The notes beneath the pieces are model-generated. The model was not told the origin of the DNA, did not search any database, and saw only the letters and a program-made list of their open reading frames with translations. A program made the position numbers and the translations under genes. From the NCBI RefSeq assembly GCF_032362555.1, contig NC_083522.1:6922001-6986000 (forward strand): a stretch of DNA of 64,000 nt. The letters run 5' to 3'. The DNA is from Amyelois transitella. Taxonomy: Eukaryota > Arthropoda > Insecta > Lepidoptera > Pyralidae. This document shows, in pieces, positions 1 through 12,617 of this stretch. Position 1 is the first letter of the stretch. Every line of letters begins with the position of its first letter.

Positions 1-469
1 TGGCGAATTGCACCAGCTCCATACCTTGATATAAAGAAGAAAAATCTGATTATACACATTTCTCGTCGCTTTTAGAGAGAGAAGACTGTAGCGATAGACT
101 AAAGACTATGCTAATTCAGTATTCAAAAAGCAGTATCTGTGTATAATACAGGTACCATAAATACTAGCAAATATAAAAAAGTATTATAATTTATAATGTT
201 TTGTAAAGTCAGTTTATATATGTAGAGGAAGGCGGTAGAAAGAATATGAGTCACTCTAAGCCTGTCATTATACGATTGATACAGTTGATGTAACAGTCAT
301 TGAGAAGATTACTCGACCAAATGATATTGTACACCTACTGTAAACACGACTTAAAAAATTACGAATGAATGAGATAAAGTAATGACAAATAAAATTAACT
401 GTGCTAATCCCAAAGTTTCCGTGCGATATCACTTATTTATAACTATACAAATTAAAATGACACTACAAC

Positions 470-530
470 AAAAATGATTTTCCATCTTGACCTGGCCGGG
501 CATCGAACCGAGACCTTGAGATGAAATAAA
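470..530 (-). repeat. Degenerate tRNA-derived SINE head
   Basis: On the minus strand a B-box-like GGTTCGATGCC lies in a context like a tRNA T arm. It resembles the head of the SINE at 1738-1985, but no tail can be followed with confidence. Confidence 0.3.
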
Positions 531-1737
531 AAAAAATATGAAGCGGATTAGCGTTATCGGCGTAGGCATAAACGATATAATAGGCATATGTTTGAATGAC
601 AAAAAAAAATCCAAACGTATGACCAACGTGTCTTGGTGTAGTTACGATACTGTAGTTTTATTCCTAAGTCAATAAAAAAAGACCCTGGAAGAGTTACACG
701 TTCGTTAGTCTTCTCTAGATCGATATGGAGTTGTAATGAAATTTAATGGCCGTTTTTAGGTTCTGACCCGAAATGACAACAGATCATGATGCATTATTCA
801 GAAGTGGGAAGGTCAATTAATAAGTGAATCAAATTCTGACATCAGAATCGTTATCAAGGAAATGTGAACATATTAGTTAGTTACCAAACAATAGCTACTC
901 GCAGTAATCGGTAATCATTTTTAAATACATTTGAAGACACAATCTTATTACCTTTTTAGCAAACAAGAAGCAAACATATTAATTCGTGTTGAGCATTCAT
1001 GGGAAATTTAGGTATTAACAAAAGTTGGATTCCGGGTCCCCAAACTCTAGCGTCAGAGGGTTCAACCGGGAATACGCAAAGATGAGGCATAAAACATATA
1101 AATGTGATTAAGGTATTTTTATATTAACCAAGATATTGCTAGGCTACTAAATTAAATGATAAAATAATATAAAAAACATAATACCTGAATTTACTATAAA
1201 ATTAACAATAACGACAGTTCACCGCCCAGGATGTCTAAAAGCGACTAAATTATGCAATTAAACTAAATAAACAACATTATTTATCGAATTAACTGCCAAT
1301 TAAAGACATGGTTGACAGACGGGTTAAAGGGTAACCAAGCATAGACGACCCAATTACCTGAAATATATCCGTTAGTTAGAATCCACTCGAGGGAGACACT
1401 CCCTTTCACTTTGAAGATGGAACTTCACTTAAAAATGCACTTGTCAGGGTTTTGTAATCTGGTGCCGTGCGAGCGGTTGCAGGACCGATCATAAATACAT
1501 CATTTTGACTCCTATATACCTTATAGATAATAAACATCGCCAGAGGTCGGAGGCCAGTGCAATCATAGGCAGATACCGTGGCCACTGAGACACAAATACC
1601 CAATGTATCTGTAATGCTCAATAAATGCATTGATGGAGCCGAATTTCTTCATTGCTATGTAGGTTTGAAGAAAATTCTAAACTGTTTTTAAAGGTGAAAC
1701 AGACCTAACAGTTTTATCTCCAGTGCCTTTACTTGCA

Positions 1738-1985
1738 ATGTTACTTAGCAAGCAATATTATTAAATTACACAGATTAAGTTAGCTATTAAGTAAGTTTGA
1801 GACTTGTTTCGAGATACTAACTCAACAATACTATATTTTATAATAAATACTTAAATAGATAAACATCCAAGGCCCAGGCCAATCAGAAAAAGTTCTTTTC
1901 TCATCATGCACTAGCCGGGATCAGAACCCGGGACCTCCAGTGTTGCAGGCAAGCATACTACCGCTGTGCCACAGAGGCCATCACA
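1738..1985 (-). repeat. tRNA-derived SINE (family C)
   Basis: Read on the minus strand, the element starts with a tRNA-like head: an A-box-like TGGCACAGCGGTAG followed by a B-box-like GGTTCTGATCC. A body follows with an AT-rich tail that includes a TAGTATCTCG-type motif I associate with lepidopteran SINEs. The head has drifted from any functional tRNA, so it is a pol III promoter relic and not a tRNA gene. Confidence 0.6.
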
Positions 1986-2099
1986 TTATTTGAAGCAAGA
2001 ATATAGCTCTTTGAATAAATCCAATTCGCACCTGTAAATGTGGCCAGCACATAGGCCAATCTAAGCTAGGCAGTGGCACTGTAATTAATACAGTTTTGT

Positions 2100-2135
2100 A
2101 GATTTCAGACAGGAGTATCATCCTGTCTGAAATCT
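2100..2135. repeat. Perfect foldback, 15-bp arms
   Basis: Arms 2100-2114 and 2121-2135 are exact reverse complements around a 6-base loop. It is not part of any repeat family I recognise. Confidence 0.85.
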
Positions 2136-4673
2136 GTCTTACATAATGCTTGTGGCTTGAGCAAAAGGTGAAGACATATTCACAAGTATATGGATTATGA
2201 TGGTGAAGCCAGACAAGTTATCATCAGACATAAAACTTAAAATTTAAAACTATATTGATTCATCTTGTGACAGGCAATAAAATGTTACATAAAAACTTTT
2301 AATCTGTAAAAATAAAATTAAACTAATGTGAGTAGTTAGATAGTGATAAGCCAGTTGTAAACACACAACTTGAGAAAAATCTCAACTCCTCATTATCTTT
2401 AATTAGGTAGCAAGTGAAAGATAATAATTCAAGTTTGATAGGCAACATTGAGTTATGTGTATACTTTTTGTTAACTATATCTTCAAAAATTTCATAATTT
2501 TGTAGGTGAAGAGATTATTATGAAGGAAATAAAAAAAATTAATTTTAAAATTTATCATATATTATGAATCACAAGCAATAAGGATTTTCATAAGATATAC
2601 ATATGTAGAAAGGGGAATATATCTACATGAGGGATATGTCATGTATAACAGGCCTTAACTCATTTACAGCGAACATTTTTTTTTTCTATATAAACCAATG
2701 CTTAACTATGTTTCAAAAGTTAAATTAGAAATAACTTATTTTGTAGGTAAAACCATTTCCATTTGTTTTTGTAAGAATTGATAAAAAACTTATAGTTTAA
2801 ACAAAACATTGATGAATCTTATGAAAAATGCTTTTATTTTGATATAGATTTTCTTTACTTGAATGCACATTTATGTTAACAATTACAATTGACCATTTTT
2901 TTACATTGTTACCCACAATCATGGGAATAATAATTGTAAAATAAAAACATTTTTGATTGACTCATATTTAGCTAGATTGCAATGTTAAGGTAGCTCCTTG
3001 TATGGCACAAATAAAACTATTACCATCAGAAAACTAGACCTTACCCGCATACTAAGTAGGTTAGGAATAGATTAAAAATTGTAATTGACTGATGATAAAT
3101 GATGCTAGGGTTCAATATCAGAAAACTTACTTTTTGGTAGCTTAATCCGCTTGTTTTGTGTTCTTATAAAGTTAATGTTGTCTGTTTTTATCAGGTTAAA
3201 TTAATAATGATATACCTATGAAATGTTAACTAATGGGATTCTAGTTAAATTAGGATACGCATTATGAGGGTAGATATTAATTAAAGTAAGAATGCATATC
3301 ACATACTAAAGCAAAAAAAAAATCTAGCAATTTACAAAAAGATAAGGTTTCATTAATTTTATGCTAAATAAAACTGAATCGATATTTTATATGACCTATG
3401 TACTAATTAAATTTAAACTTTTTTAAATGAAAAGTAAGAGGTAGGTACTAAATTGAGGGTATCAGATACGTGAATGAATAGTAACCTTTATTTTATCTAC
3501 CCATAATATTTAAAAATTAATTATGCGTACCTTTTTATTTATTTACCGGCTTTTCTCTTCTAGTAATTACACCGAAAAGCAAACAAATAAGACTTTCCTC
3601 GCCTTTTCTCTGAAAGAAATCAACAAGTTGTCAAATAATTAGAATGACAAAACAAAACAATGATCGAAATTGAAATCATAATAATGACAGTGACAGTAAA
3701 AAACCTGATTAAAAATCAACTTTGAGATAGAAAATTAAAAATGTATGCGTATAAATTGTCCTCCTCTTGTATTTAAAAATTCGTGTGTGAAATATATTTC
3801 TACATATATATATATATATAGGTATACATGTACTTCAATCAATAGACTTGGGTAAAAATAATCGCGTTCACAAAATGGTAAAATCAAAAAGCTTTCTTTG
3901 CGTGAAATAGAACTAAAAATATGATGGACGGTCTATTTCGCTGCCGTGAGAATTTCGGTACCCATATAAGTTAATAATAAATAAGTTATTTTTTTACTTA
4001 AAATTTTATTTATTATAATAATTATGCTAAATTTCGTTGAAATTAATTTTGGTGAATTGGAGTAAATTTAATAATCTTAACCTTCGTATTACCAAAAAAG
4101 ATGTTTGTAAAGGCAGTAAAACTTTTATAAACATTAAGACCATATTTTTATTATTAGTATTTACTCTGGCCATGGGTAAACTTATTTATAAAGTTCTGAA
4201 TTCACTATTTTTTTAAATTGATTTAAGGTCAATATAAAATTTTATGTTTGAAATTTACTTAAAAATATAACAATAAAAAATATAAATTAAGATCTAGAAT
4301 GGTACAATTAAGAAACGGTTACCTAATTTAATATATGGGGTTTTGTTTGTTTAAAATTATGAAATGGTGAATGAAACAATCATACAGTTTTCGCATCGGA
4401 GACAGTTGGCAACAGTGCGGAGCAATAAAATAGTAAAGCTCTACCTATTTAGTTTGTGGCAACAAAATAAAATGGCGTGACGGCCGATAGCGTAATGGTG
4501 GGTTTTGTTTGAGGGCGCGATTTTGGTATTAATAAGTGGGGTGGTAATGTACATCCAAGAATTTGATATGTGTTTGTTCTTTTCCTAAAATCGAAACTAG
4601 TTAAAGTTCACCGACAGTGATATACAGTGTGCTGAAAAAAATAGAGTTGCAGTGTTGATACTATGGCAAAGCT

Positions 4674-7600
4674 ATGGAATCGCTTGACGAATCGAATTGT
4701 CGCTCAATGAGCGATAGTTTTTCTTTATATGAACGTTATTTGAGAAGTTTCAATGTGGTAGATAATTTGAACGAAGAAGTAAATCCTAGAGAGCCAACCT
4801 CAACTAATTGTGATTACGAAAGCTCCAACAGTGGAAGCAATATTGACTTGTCAGACGCTCCTTCTACTGTTACTGACAAAAACAAACTCTGTGACAGACC
4901 TGAACATCCATTAATAAATTCAACAACGTGTCATAGTTTAGGTTTAAATAAGAGTTATTTGCAAAGTGATTTGTGTCTCAAAGCTGAATCGAGTTCGTCC
5001 CTAGCGGTGTCGCTGCTCGATAACTCCTCTGCTACTGCTGATAACTGCCTTCTGAACGAGAAATCCGATCCGGTAGATGTGCCAGTGTCATCTGACGATT
5101 CAAAACCTGAGATTTTTAAACAACCCATGTTCATAACCTCTACTATGGAGAATAGTAACAACGCCGTCGACAGTGTGCCTATGTTCCGTGACGTGAGGAG
5201 TGCAGAGAATGTGTTTAAATTACCAATTAGTGAGCTATCCTTCAATGGCACTATAAAACATGTGAAAAAGTTAAAGCCTATTGTGGATCCCATCACAGCA
5301 TTGACTTCGAATAATGGATTAGTGAACATGGATGATAAATCTACTGACTATCAGGCATATTTGGCCAGAGTAGAAGATATTGAGCCTGTTAGTGAAACAG
5401 GGTGCAATGTTGTGTCATCAGATGATCATAGCAGCAGTGATATGAGGGCTGAGATTGAGAAAACAAATGAAAGCACAGGTGACTCACAGTATGAAGAATG
5501 TAAGAAAGAAGTCCAAAGAGAAGAGGGTAGCAACACTAAGTGGAACTCAGAACAGAGTCATTCATCATTGGAGGAATCTTTTGACAGTGGAGTGCGGTCC
5601 CCAGACTTGTTTTCTGATGAAGATGAGGAAGTGTCACACCCACAACCTGAAGCCGAACCTTTTTGGAATTTCCTAAAAGACTTTGAAGTTTATGAGAAAA
5701 AGAAAGTAAAGAAGATTGAGGTTAGTATCTACCATGTCATGGTTAACTTCTGTAGGCTTTAAAACTATTCCAAGTCTTTTCATAACATGTAAAGTGTAAT
5801 TTAGTAAACCCCAAACTTTTGCCACATCCTTTTAATGCAATTAGATATTACATTATTGATACTAACTCAACTTAAAATTAAGAACAAATTGCGAAAGTTG
5901 TTTATCTATAATAAACCTTTTTTTACAGCAAACTCTTCAAGGTGTGTTACCCCCTCCTTCCATCACTACTCTGAAGATTGACGTGACGGAAATGCTCAAG
6001 AAATACTACTGTTTTCTGCCGGCATTTAGTGAAGATGTTAAAGTTGATGCTTCCAAAGTCAACTCGGCAACTCCAACAAAACGAGTTTCTTTTGTTCAGA
6101 TTCCAACTGAAACTGAGTCAACACTAGACAGTGATAAGATGACAATAAGAATGAAAAGTACAGATAGTGTAAAATCCGCATCGGACTTAGATACTAGTGC
6201 AAGTGACAAAAGTGTCAATATTAAGATGGGTAGTGAAATAGAAGCATTGGACACGGCCTGGCCTGAAATATTGAAATGCAGATATTATGATGTTTAGTAA
6301 GTATTGTAATGTTTTATTATGCAATTTACTAATGAGATGTTATGTTAACTAGGTCATTACCTAAGTAATTATTAAGGAAATGATGCTATCAATGATTCAC
6401 CTGGTGACAATTTCACTAATCACCAAAATTTATCTTAGTACTGATATAAGAATATTTGCATAAGAACAATGAACCACTAGATGGCAACAAGGATCAGATT
6501 ATTCTAGACTGCATCCTTAAATACATCACAGCTCCCAAGTATTAATAAATATAGAAATATGTTTGGTTCAAATATAATAATTGTGATTTAAATAAATTAA
6601 TTCAAATATAATAATTATACATACATACATATATGGTCATGTCTATAACCCTTGCGGGGCAGGCAGAGCCAACAGTCTTGAAAAGACTGAATGGCCACAT
6701 TCAGTTATTTGGCTTAATTATAGAATTGAGATTCAAATAGTGACAGGTTGCTAGCCCATCACCTAAAAATGAATAACAAGTTTGTAAGCCTATCCCTTAG
6801 TCGCCTTTTACGACATCCATGGGAAAGAGATTAAGTGGTCCTATTCTTTTTTGCATTGGTGGGAACCACACAGCAGAATAATAATTATAATATAAAAATT
6901 ACCCCCAATGGAAGGGTTAATGTACTGTGATAATAATAGTAGCTTGCAGCCAAGGCTCGCCTGCATGAAAAGTGCCCTAATAGGCTATTTGACAAAGTTC
7001 TAAAAACTATCTTAGGCTATTTATTTGTTTATAAGGAGCCCTACAAAAATACTTTTCTGCCTTTATTAAAGCTATTTTATTAAAAAATCGAAAAAGAAAA
7101 TGCAATATTCAAATATGCCGCCAAAACGCGACTTTTAGCAATATGGCGGCCATGGCATGCAGTGACGTAAATTTCGTGTAAATATCATACAAAGCTTGTT
7201 GGTGTTTCGAAAAGTTTTGATTTTCTCTTGTTTTATTTAACTTGTGCCACGTCATATGTGTGAAAATTATTAAAATGAGTTCCTATAAATGTTGTGCAGT
7301 GCCTAAATGCACAAATACAACAATAAAATCTCCTACGAAATCGTTTTTTTCTATGCCGATGGATTTGAATATTCGCAAGAAGTGGTATCAGATCATGATC
7401 TAAGATCAGTGGTTACCAAGATATACTTACATTGATGTTTTCACATTCCTCAGTTCGGCAGCATAGAAATCTGGATTGTCTTTGAAGAAGACGCCAACCA
7501 TTATTGGGTCCACTTTTGCCAAAAGTGGACCTACCAAAAGTCTTTTGGTAGGTTTCGACTGTCAGCTTTCGCGAAATTGGTTTCCATTATTAAATACCTA

Positions 7601-10600
7601 TGTTATCTGAGTAATCCTGAGCGATCAAACACTTATAAAATCTTGAAAAATAATAGCGAACACTAAGGAACAGTACGATCCACAGTCTGTTTATGGATAA
7701 TTGACGTCATAATAGAAATAGCCAATCACGTTCGTTTTTAGTCACGTGACAACTGCATAGAACAGCCTAATTTTCTGAGACGGATTTTGTTAAAATAATG
7801 CAATATTTTTATCTCGCGTTATTACAAATCGCTCCAAAACAATAATATTAAGACTGATGACATAAAAGAAATGTATATTTTTATTACAGTCAAATAGCCT
7901 ATTCCTCCTTCCTCCAAACTGTATGCAAAATTTTTGATGGAGATTGTTCAGTGTTCATTCAGTACCAGGAGTACATAAAATAAAGTAGTAGAATTCTAGA
8001 TTATAATACAATTTTCTGTCAAGGGTTATTTTTAATAATTTTTTATTACAGTTACAATGTGACAACCTACTCTGAGAAGTTTGAATTGCTCGCCCGTCGG
8101 TACAGTGAGAGGTTTGTTGGGGCTGAGACAGACACAAGCGTTTGCATTTACTCCGGAGGCCTGCAGTCTCCAAGCAGTGCATGCAAAAGGAAGGCTCTAA
8201 GATTAAAGTGAGTTAGATGTGTATTCATAGTTATTCCTCTACTTATGTCATTGCTGTTATCTGACTTTGTTCTTATTAGAATCAAAGTGTGCCTCTTGTT
8301 ATTGTATCATTTGAACAGTTAAGTGGGATAGGCTAATAAACTTGGGATTCTTCTTTTGAGCAATGGGCTGTCACTGTCACTTGAATTTAATTGTCGCTGA
8401 AGTCTTAAGTATAAATTTTATGAGAAACCTTGACTTTCCGAATTTAATCTTAACATATGATATTTGTCCAGGATGGCGCAGGCGAAGTCTCCAGGTCGCC
8501 GGCTGTCCCACCTGGCGCGCCGTCGGCAAGCGTTCTGCACTGCCGCCACCATCGAAAGGCAGGCCTCAACCAAGATGGTGCTCATTGATAAGAAGTAAGT
8601 ATCTTTATATTAAGTCTTGTCTTGTTGTATTTTCTTTAGTATTTCCTCATTCCATTATGCCAAAGGAAACTTCATGCCAATAATCAGCTACAACCAGATG
8701 TATTAATGGAGAGTAATTTGTTTATTTTTGCTAAATGCATTTTTAGCTTTTAGTTTTAAAGGGTTTTCTCTGTATTAGACATACTAAAGGCATTTTGATT
8801 CTATACTACCACTTTATTATGACTACGTTAACTTACATCTATATTTCTTATAATTTCTTCACATTCTTTTATAATTTCGCACCAATCTAACAGAATGTTT
8901 TCAAGTTTCTTCCCACACAGAAAGCTGATCAACACTTCAGAAAGAAAAAGCCCACGGCTCAGACGCACCCCCGGGAAGAAGACTCCAGGGAAAAAGACGC
9001 CCGCCAAAACACCCAAGACACGCAGTGGAGGCTCTAGTAAAAAGAAAGCTATGCGACGCTTACTGATGGACCAGGACACATTAACTAGGTCACAACCAAC
9101 ACGGGAAACCCTAAAAAGGGCCTTATTTATAAGCCCAGAGAATAGAAAGTCAGTCCCAGTTGCAAGTTCATCAGTGCCTCTTCAAGCAATGAGGTCGAAG
9201 CGCGCATTATTTGGTTCACCAGAGTTGGCTCAGACAAAGAGCTCAGATGGCTCATCGAGTGATCAGTTTTTGAAGCGAAAGCGCGACGCTTTAGATGATG
9301 TACCGGAGACCAGTAGAAGCAAAATTGCCAAAAGTCTGTCTTTTGGCGGCGATAATATTGGCAATTCGTCGCATATGACCATAAACCGTCGCGCCTCGGA
9401 AATGTTCATGTCGAAAAATACCACCCAGTTGAACGAGAATCATAAGAAGGTAATTGTTATTTTTTTTTGGGTACAATTTAAGGGCTCACCAAAATAGCTT
9501 TTGTTTTCCAAATTTTAGTACCCAGTAAAATAAATTAACTCCATATAAATTAAAATCAATCTATACTTAGTTTCCCAAAGTAAAACGTATTAAGCTTCAA
9601 AAGAAGTATACACACGTCAGAATAATCGTACGTTGTGTACAAATATTCTTTTTGATATGCTCACCAAATATTGTTTCACTAAAACAGTAACATTGATACC
9701 AAAATGTACAGTTCAAATTTGCTTTATTGTAATCAAATTATGTAACCAAAATCCAAAATATATTATGGTCAAGCTAAGATTACAATTGTTTCCCTGTATT
9801 ACTCACAGATCATAATTAGGTACATTTTTTATCCCGCAACCCGCCCCGCTGCCACCGGACAGTCGACTCTGTAGAGGCGTAAAGGATAGTCGTGTGGATA
9901 TTTTTGCGGCGCAGCGATCGCACTTCCTTTGAGTTAAGATGTCCGATGAAGCTTTGGCGGGACCAAGTAATGTTGAAGCACCTCTACTTAATTCTGAATC
10001 CGATTCTGACCACGAAATTATTCAAACACAATCGAAAAGAAGACGCAAACAAGGAAGATCTTGGGTATTCGTCAAAAAATTTTCAAACGTTCAAGATGCC
10101 GAAAATTTTATTAAAAACGAAAGCCTGTGGTCTTTTCAAAAAGTAATTATGTAACTGCATAAAAATATATAATTAAATGCATAATGCATTAATTATGTAA
10201 CTTGTGTTTGGTGTAATCAATATTATATTTGGTATGAAAAAAATATTTGCGGTTGACTGTAATTTTTTCCCTCAGCATAGATAACTAAAATGAAAGTAAT
10301 AAAATAAAATATTGGTAACATCTCCTTAGCGATAATTTACAAAATTTGGACTCAAATTGACTTTAAAGGTGTGGATTTATTTTTATAGAATGTAATAAAA
10401 AGCAAAATAGCTTTATTTCTAGAATATTTTGTGATACACAATTTGGTGAGCATTTATCCGTTATGGCAGGCACTTCGAATTTATTGGAAGTAATATAGGT
10501 GCATTTCTGGTAGGCGTTTAAACACAAGCCTTTTTTTTTATTCTTTGTTTTCTTATGAGAAACGTGCATTAAAAGATAGAGTAAAATAGATTTATTTTCA

Positions 10601-11052
10601 AAATTTGGATACAAGGTATCACTCTTTAAGAAAATAAACATACCTTCAGTAGCGTCCCAGTACATTTTTGATCTTATAATGTATGTTAGGAAAAATACCT
10701 CTTTTTTTCAAAAAGTTAGTGCCACAACTGATAGAAATTTACGTAATAAACATAAATTAGTCATGCCGTTTTATAGGCTTAGCAAAGTCAGTAAATCATT
10801 TATGGGGAACTGTATACGATTTTATAATAGGTTGCCGGAGTCTGTTCTTGATATGCCCAACCGAAAATTCAAAGAGTATGTAAAGAAAGTACTTTGTGGG
10901 AAGGCTTATTATAGGACTGATGATTACCTCAATGATAAAAACATCTGGCTCGAGCTTGGCACAGGAACCTCGTAATTAATTGTAGTTTAATTTGAACTTA
11001 AATCAAAATTTCAGTACACTCTGTACATAAATCTTTTTAAAATTGGCAATCC

Positions 11053-11090
<38 letters not shown>

Positions 11091-12617
11091 TCTTTTTTCA
11101 ATATTAAATCTCATAAATATATAAATCTCCCGTGAACAATGTATTCTCCCGTCCACATTCTATTCTAAGTATAATTTAATATTGTGAAGTTGACGTTGTT
11201 GATGAAAATGCTGCAGTGCAGTTTGTTACCGCTTCTTCTGCACTGACGCCTTGGAAGCGGCAGTAAACTTAGTTTTTAAGTAATTTATTTGACGTCAACC
11301 AAGTTGTTAAACCATACGACAATTATTAAGCGATATAATAATATCCTATAATAATGAATAAAAATTTTGAATTTGAATTTGAATTTGACTTATTGACGAT
11401 ACTGATAATAGGTACCTATAAGTTAATATTTTTTTAACTACTTATTTTCTTGAATAATATTCAACAAAATAAGTAGTTCAAAAAGGCTTTGTGATATTTA
11501 CGAACTCGAAGTCACTGGTTGCGTAAGTCAGGTTTTTACGAAGTAACTTCTGTCTGACCTTCGCGTTGTAGTATTATAGCCTAGATAAAATACATATATT
11601 TTGTTGAGACCACTGCCTGTTACTTTAAACTCTGTTCCATATAAACAACAATCTCAAAATTTTACAGAAACTACTATGGGCGGTGACGGAAGCCCTACGC
11701 GCCCACGGCTGGAGCATGTCTTCGCCAGGGTTCCGGGAGAAGGCGTCCGCGCTCGCTCGCCTCACTAAGAAGCTGCTTACGCTGCCTCCCCACGCCGCTA
11801 GGCTGGCCTCACCACACCTTTCCACGTCGGAGACTATGCTCAAGTATGTATTTACCTTTGAAGACAGTTATAACTCTACATGATAACTATACTTGAACAT
11901 TCTGGGCACCACATGGGGTACTTTTATCCAGGAGAAAAGGATTTTATTGGATTTGCAATATGCTACAGTACAACTGAAGTTATAAGACATAAACGGTTTT
12001 CGGGTTTAAAATGGACAGAAATTTCAAAATTTCATGATAAAGGTCAGACAATTCTTTGACAATTTTTTTAATTAAAAATGAGAATATATTGAATTTCAAT
12101 GACAGTAATATATGTATTTGTATATCCATAAATTGACATTGTGTTTAGCAGATCATTTTCATCCTGTCAATTTATTTATATGTCAATTTATTTTCCCAGA
12201 CTCGCGCGCCGATACGTGTTCGCGATAATCCAAGAACGCTCCGTCGACGATTGCTTTAAAGAGGAGCAAACGAAACTCAGCAACGAAACCAACACCAAAG
12301 TGACCGGCTACATCTCGGCCACTGCTTACCAACAAATGAAAGCACGACAGGCCGCCAGCACTTCACAGATCAAAGAGAACTACAACACTGTAGCTGTAAA
12401 ACCAGAACAGCCAAGAAGCAACTCGAAAAATATCCTACAAGACAAATTAGTAAATATCGACTCGGACTCAAATTCTAATAATAGTGATATGAGCATGATC
12501 GATAAAGCTAATCTAGGCATATTCAAATCTAATTCGATGCCTTCCTTTGAGGAAGCCGCAAAGATGAGGGCGCGGAGACAGATTAGTTTTGACAATGTGG
12601 AGTTTCCAAAGAGGTGA
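4674..12617 (+). CDS. Seven-exon gene, cell-cycle-like phosphoprotein of unknown family
   Basis: Exons: 4674-5720, 5929-6296, 8052-8207, 8472-8594, 8921-9449, 11668-11843 and 12200-12617. All introns are GT-AG and all phases fit, giving 938 residues. Residues 1-349 (one exon) are acidic and Ser/Thr-rich with no fold I recognise. Residues 565-610 are very basic with repeated TP sites. Two near-copies, KRALFISP (about 630-637) and KRALFGSP (about 658-665), combine a cyclin-docking RxLF motif with an SP site. The C-terminal 200 residues look partly helical (RALRAHGWSMSSPGF-type stretch, then LARRYVFAIIQERS). The motifs suggest a nuclear CDK substrate; I do not recognise the family. The start is the first ATG in the long open first exon. 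Introns carry a SINE, a THAP element and a LINE tail. Confidence 0.85.
6614..6875 (-). repeat. SINE family A copy
   Basis: Nearly full-length copy in intron 2 of the 4674 gene. Read on minus it runs from the GTGGTTCCC-type head through the conserved middle (GTCGTAAAAGGCGACTAAGGG, AGCAACCTGTCACTATTTGA) to the CGCAAGGG block and an ATGTATG-type tail. At least 17 copies or fragments occur in this window. Confidence 0.85.
6980..7902 (+). mobile_element. Short DNA element with a THAP-domain fragment
   Basis: Matching 14-bp terminal inverted repeats (ATAGGCTATTTGAC) lie at 6980-6993 and 7889-7902. Inside, an ATG at 7275 opens a 42-residue frame with a THAP-type zinc-binding start (CCAVPKCTN, then FFSMPMD and KKWYQ), ended by a stop soon after the conserved Trp. 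THAP domains occur in P-superfamily transposases, so this looks like a deleted P-like element, but no 8-bp target duplication is visible at these ends. Two adjacent hairpins sit at 7507-7552. It lies in intron 2 of the 4674 gene. Confidence 0.55.
8322..8378 (+). repeat. SINE family A fragment
   Basis: About 55 bases of the SINE middle (AAACTTGGGATTCTTCTTTT and onwards) in intron 3 of the 4674 gene. Both ends are missing. Confidence 0.6.
9835..10154 (+). mobile_element. Transposon-derived N-terminal ORF fragment
   Basis: Inside intron 5 of the 4674 gene a GC-rich leader precedes ATG 9939 and a 71-residue frame. The frame has an acidic start, a KRRRKQGRSW basic patch and a FSNVQDAENFIKNESLW segment. 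The last part resembles N-terminal DNA-binding modules of some MULE or FLYWCH-type transposases. No catalytic region follows. The family call is a guess; that it is not host exon is supported by the clean splicing of the host gene around it. Confidence 0.35.
10640..11388 (+). mobile_element. 5'-truncated non-LTR retrotransposon (LINE) tail
   Basis: The frame at 10679-10975 encodes the C-terminal tail of an insect LINE reverse transcriptase: RNKHKLVMPF, FMGNCIRFYNRLPESVLD, KKVLCGKAYYRTDDYLNDK. The untranslated tail contains a long TA run (11054-11087) and ends in three to four copies of TTTGAA. Such tandem-repeat 3' ends are typical of CR1/Daphne-like clades and unlike poly(A)-tailed ones. The endonuclease and most of the reverse transcriptase are missing. 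It sits in intron 5 of the 4674 gene. Confidence 0.75.
11436..11478. repeat. Foldback, 21-bp arms with one mismatch
   Basis: Arms 11436-11456 and 11458-11478 are reverse complements with one mismatch and a single-base centre. It lies just downstream of the LINE tail in the same intron. Confidence 0.85.

Larger units (their letters stand above)
1..4673. other. Gene-free left flank
   Basis: No convincing exon on either strand. The stretch is AT-rich and holds SINE debris (470-530 and 1738-1985), a foldback at 2100-2135 and a short TA run near 3802-3820. The last 300 bases should hold the promoter of the gene starting at 4674; a GC-richer patch lies at about 4475-4520, but I see no clear TATA box. 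Confidence 0.6.

Noticed and set aside
1406-1630. 74-codon minus-strand frame in the left flank
   Set aside because: No splice partners, no recognisable domain and atypical composition; probably chance or an unknown repeat.
4955-5329. 124-codon minus-strand frame
   Set aside because: It is the antisense shadow of exon 1 of the 4674 gene, whose splicing and phases are consistent.
10363-10665. 100-codon minus-strand frame upstream of the LINE tail
   Set aside because: AT-rich and low-complexity, with no family resemblance; it lies in an intron packed with repeats.
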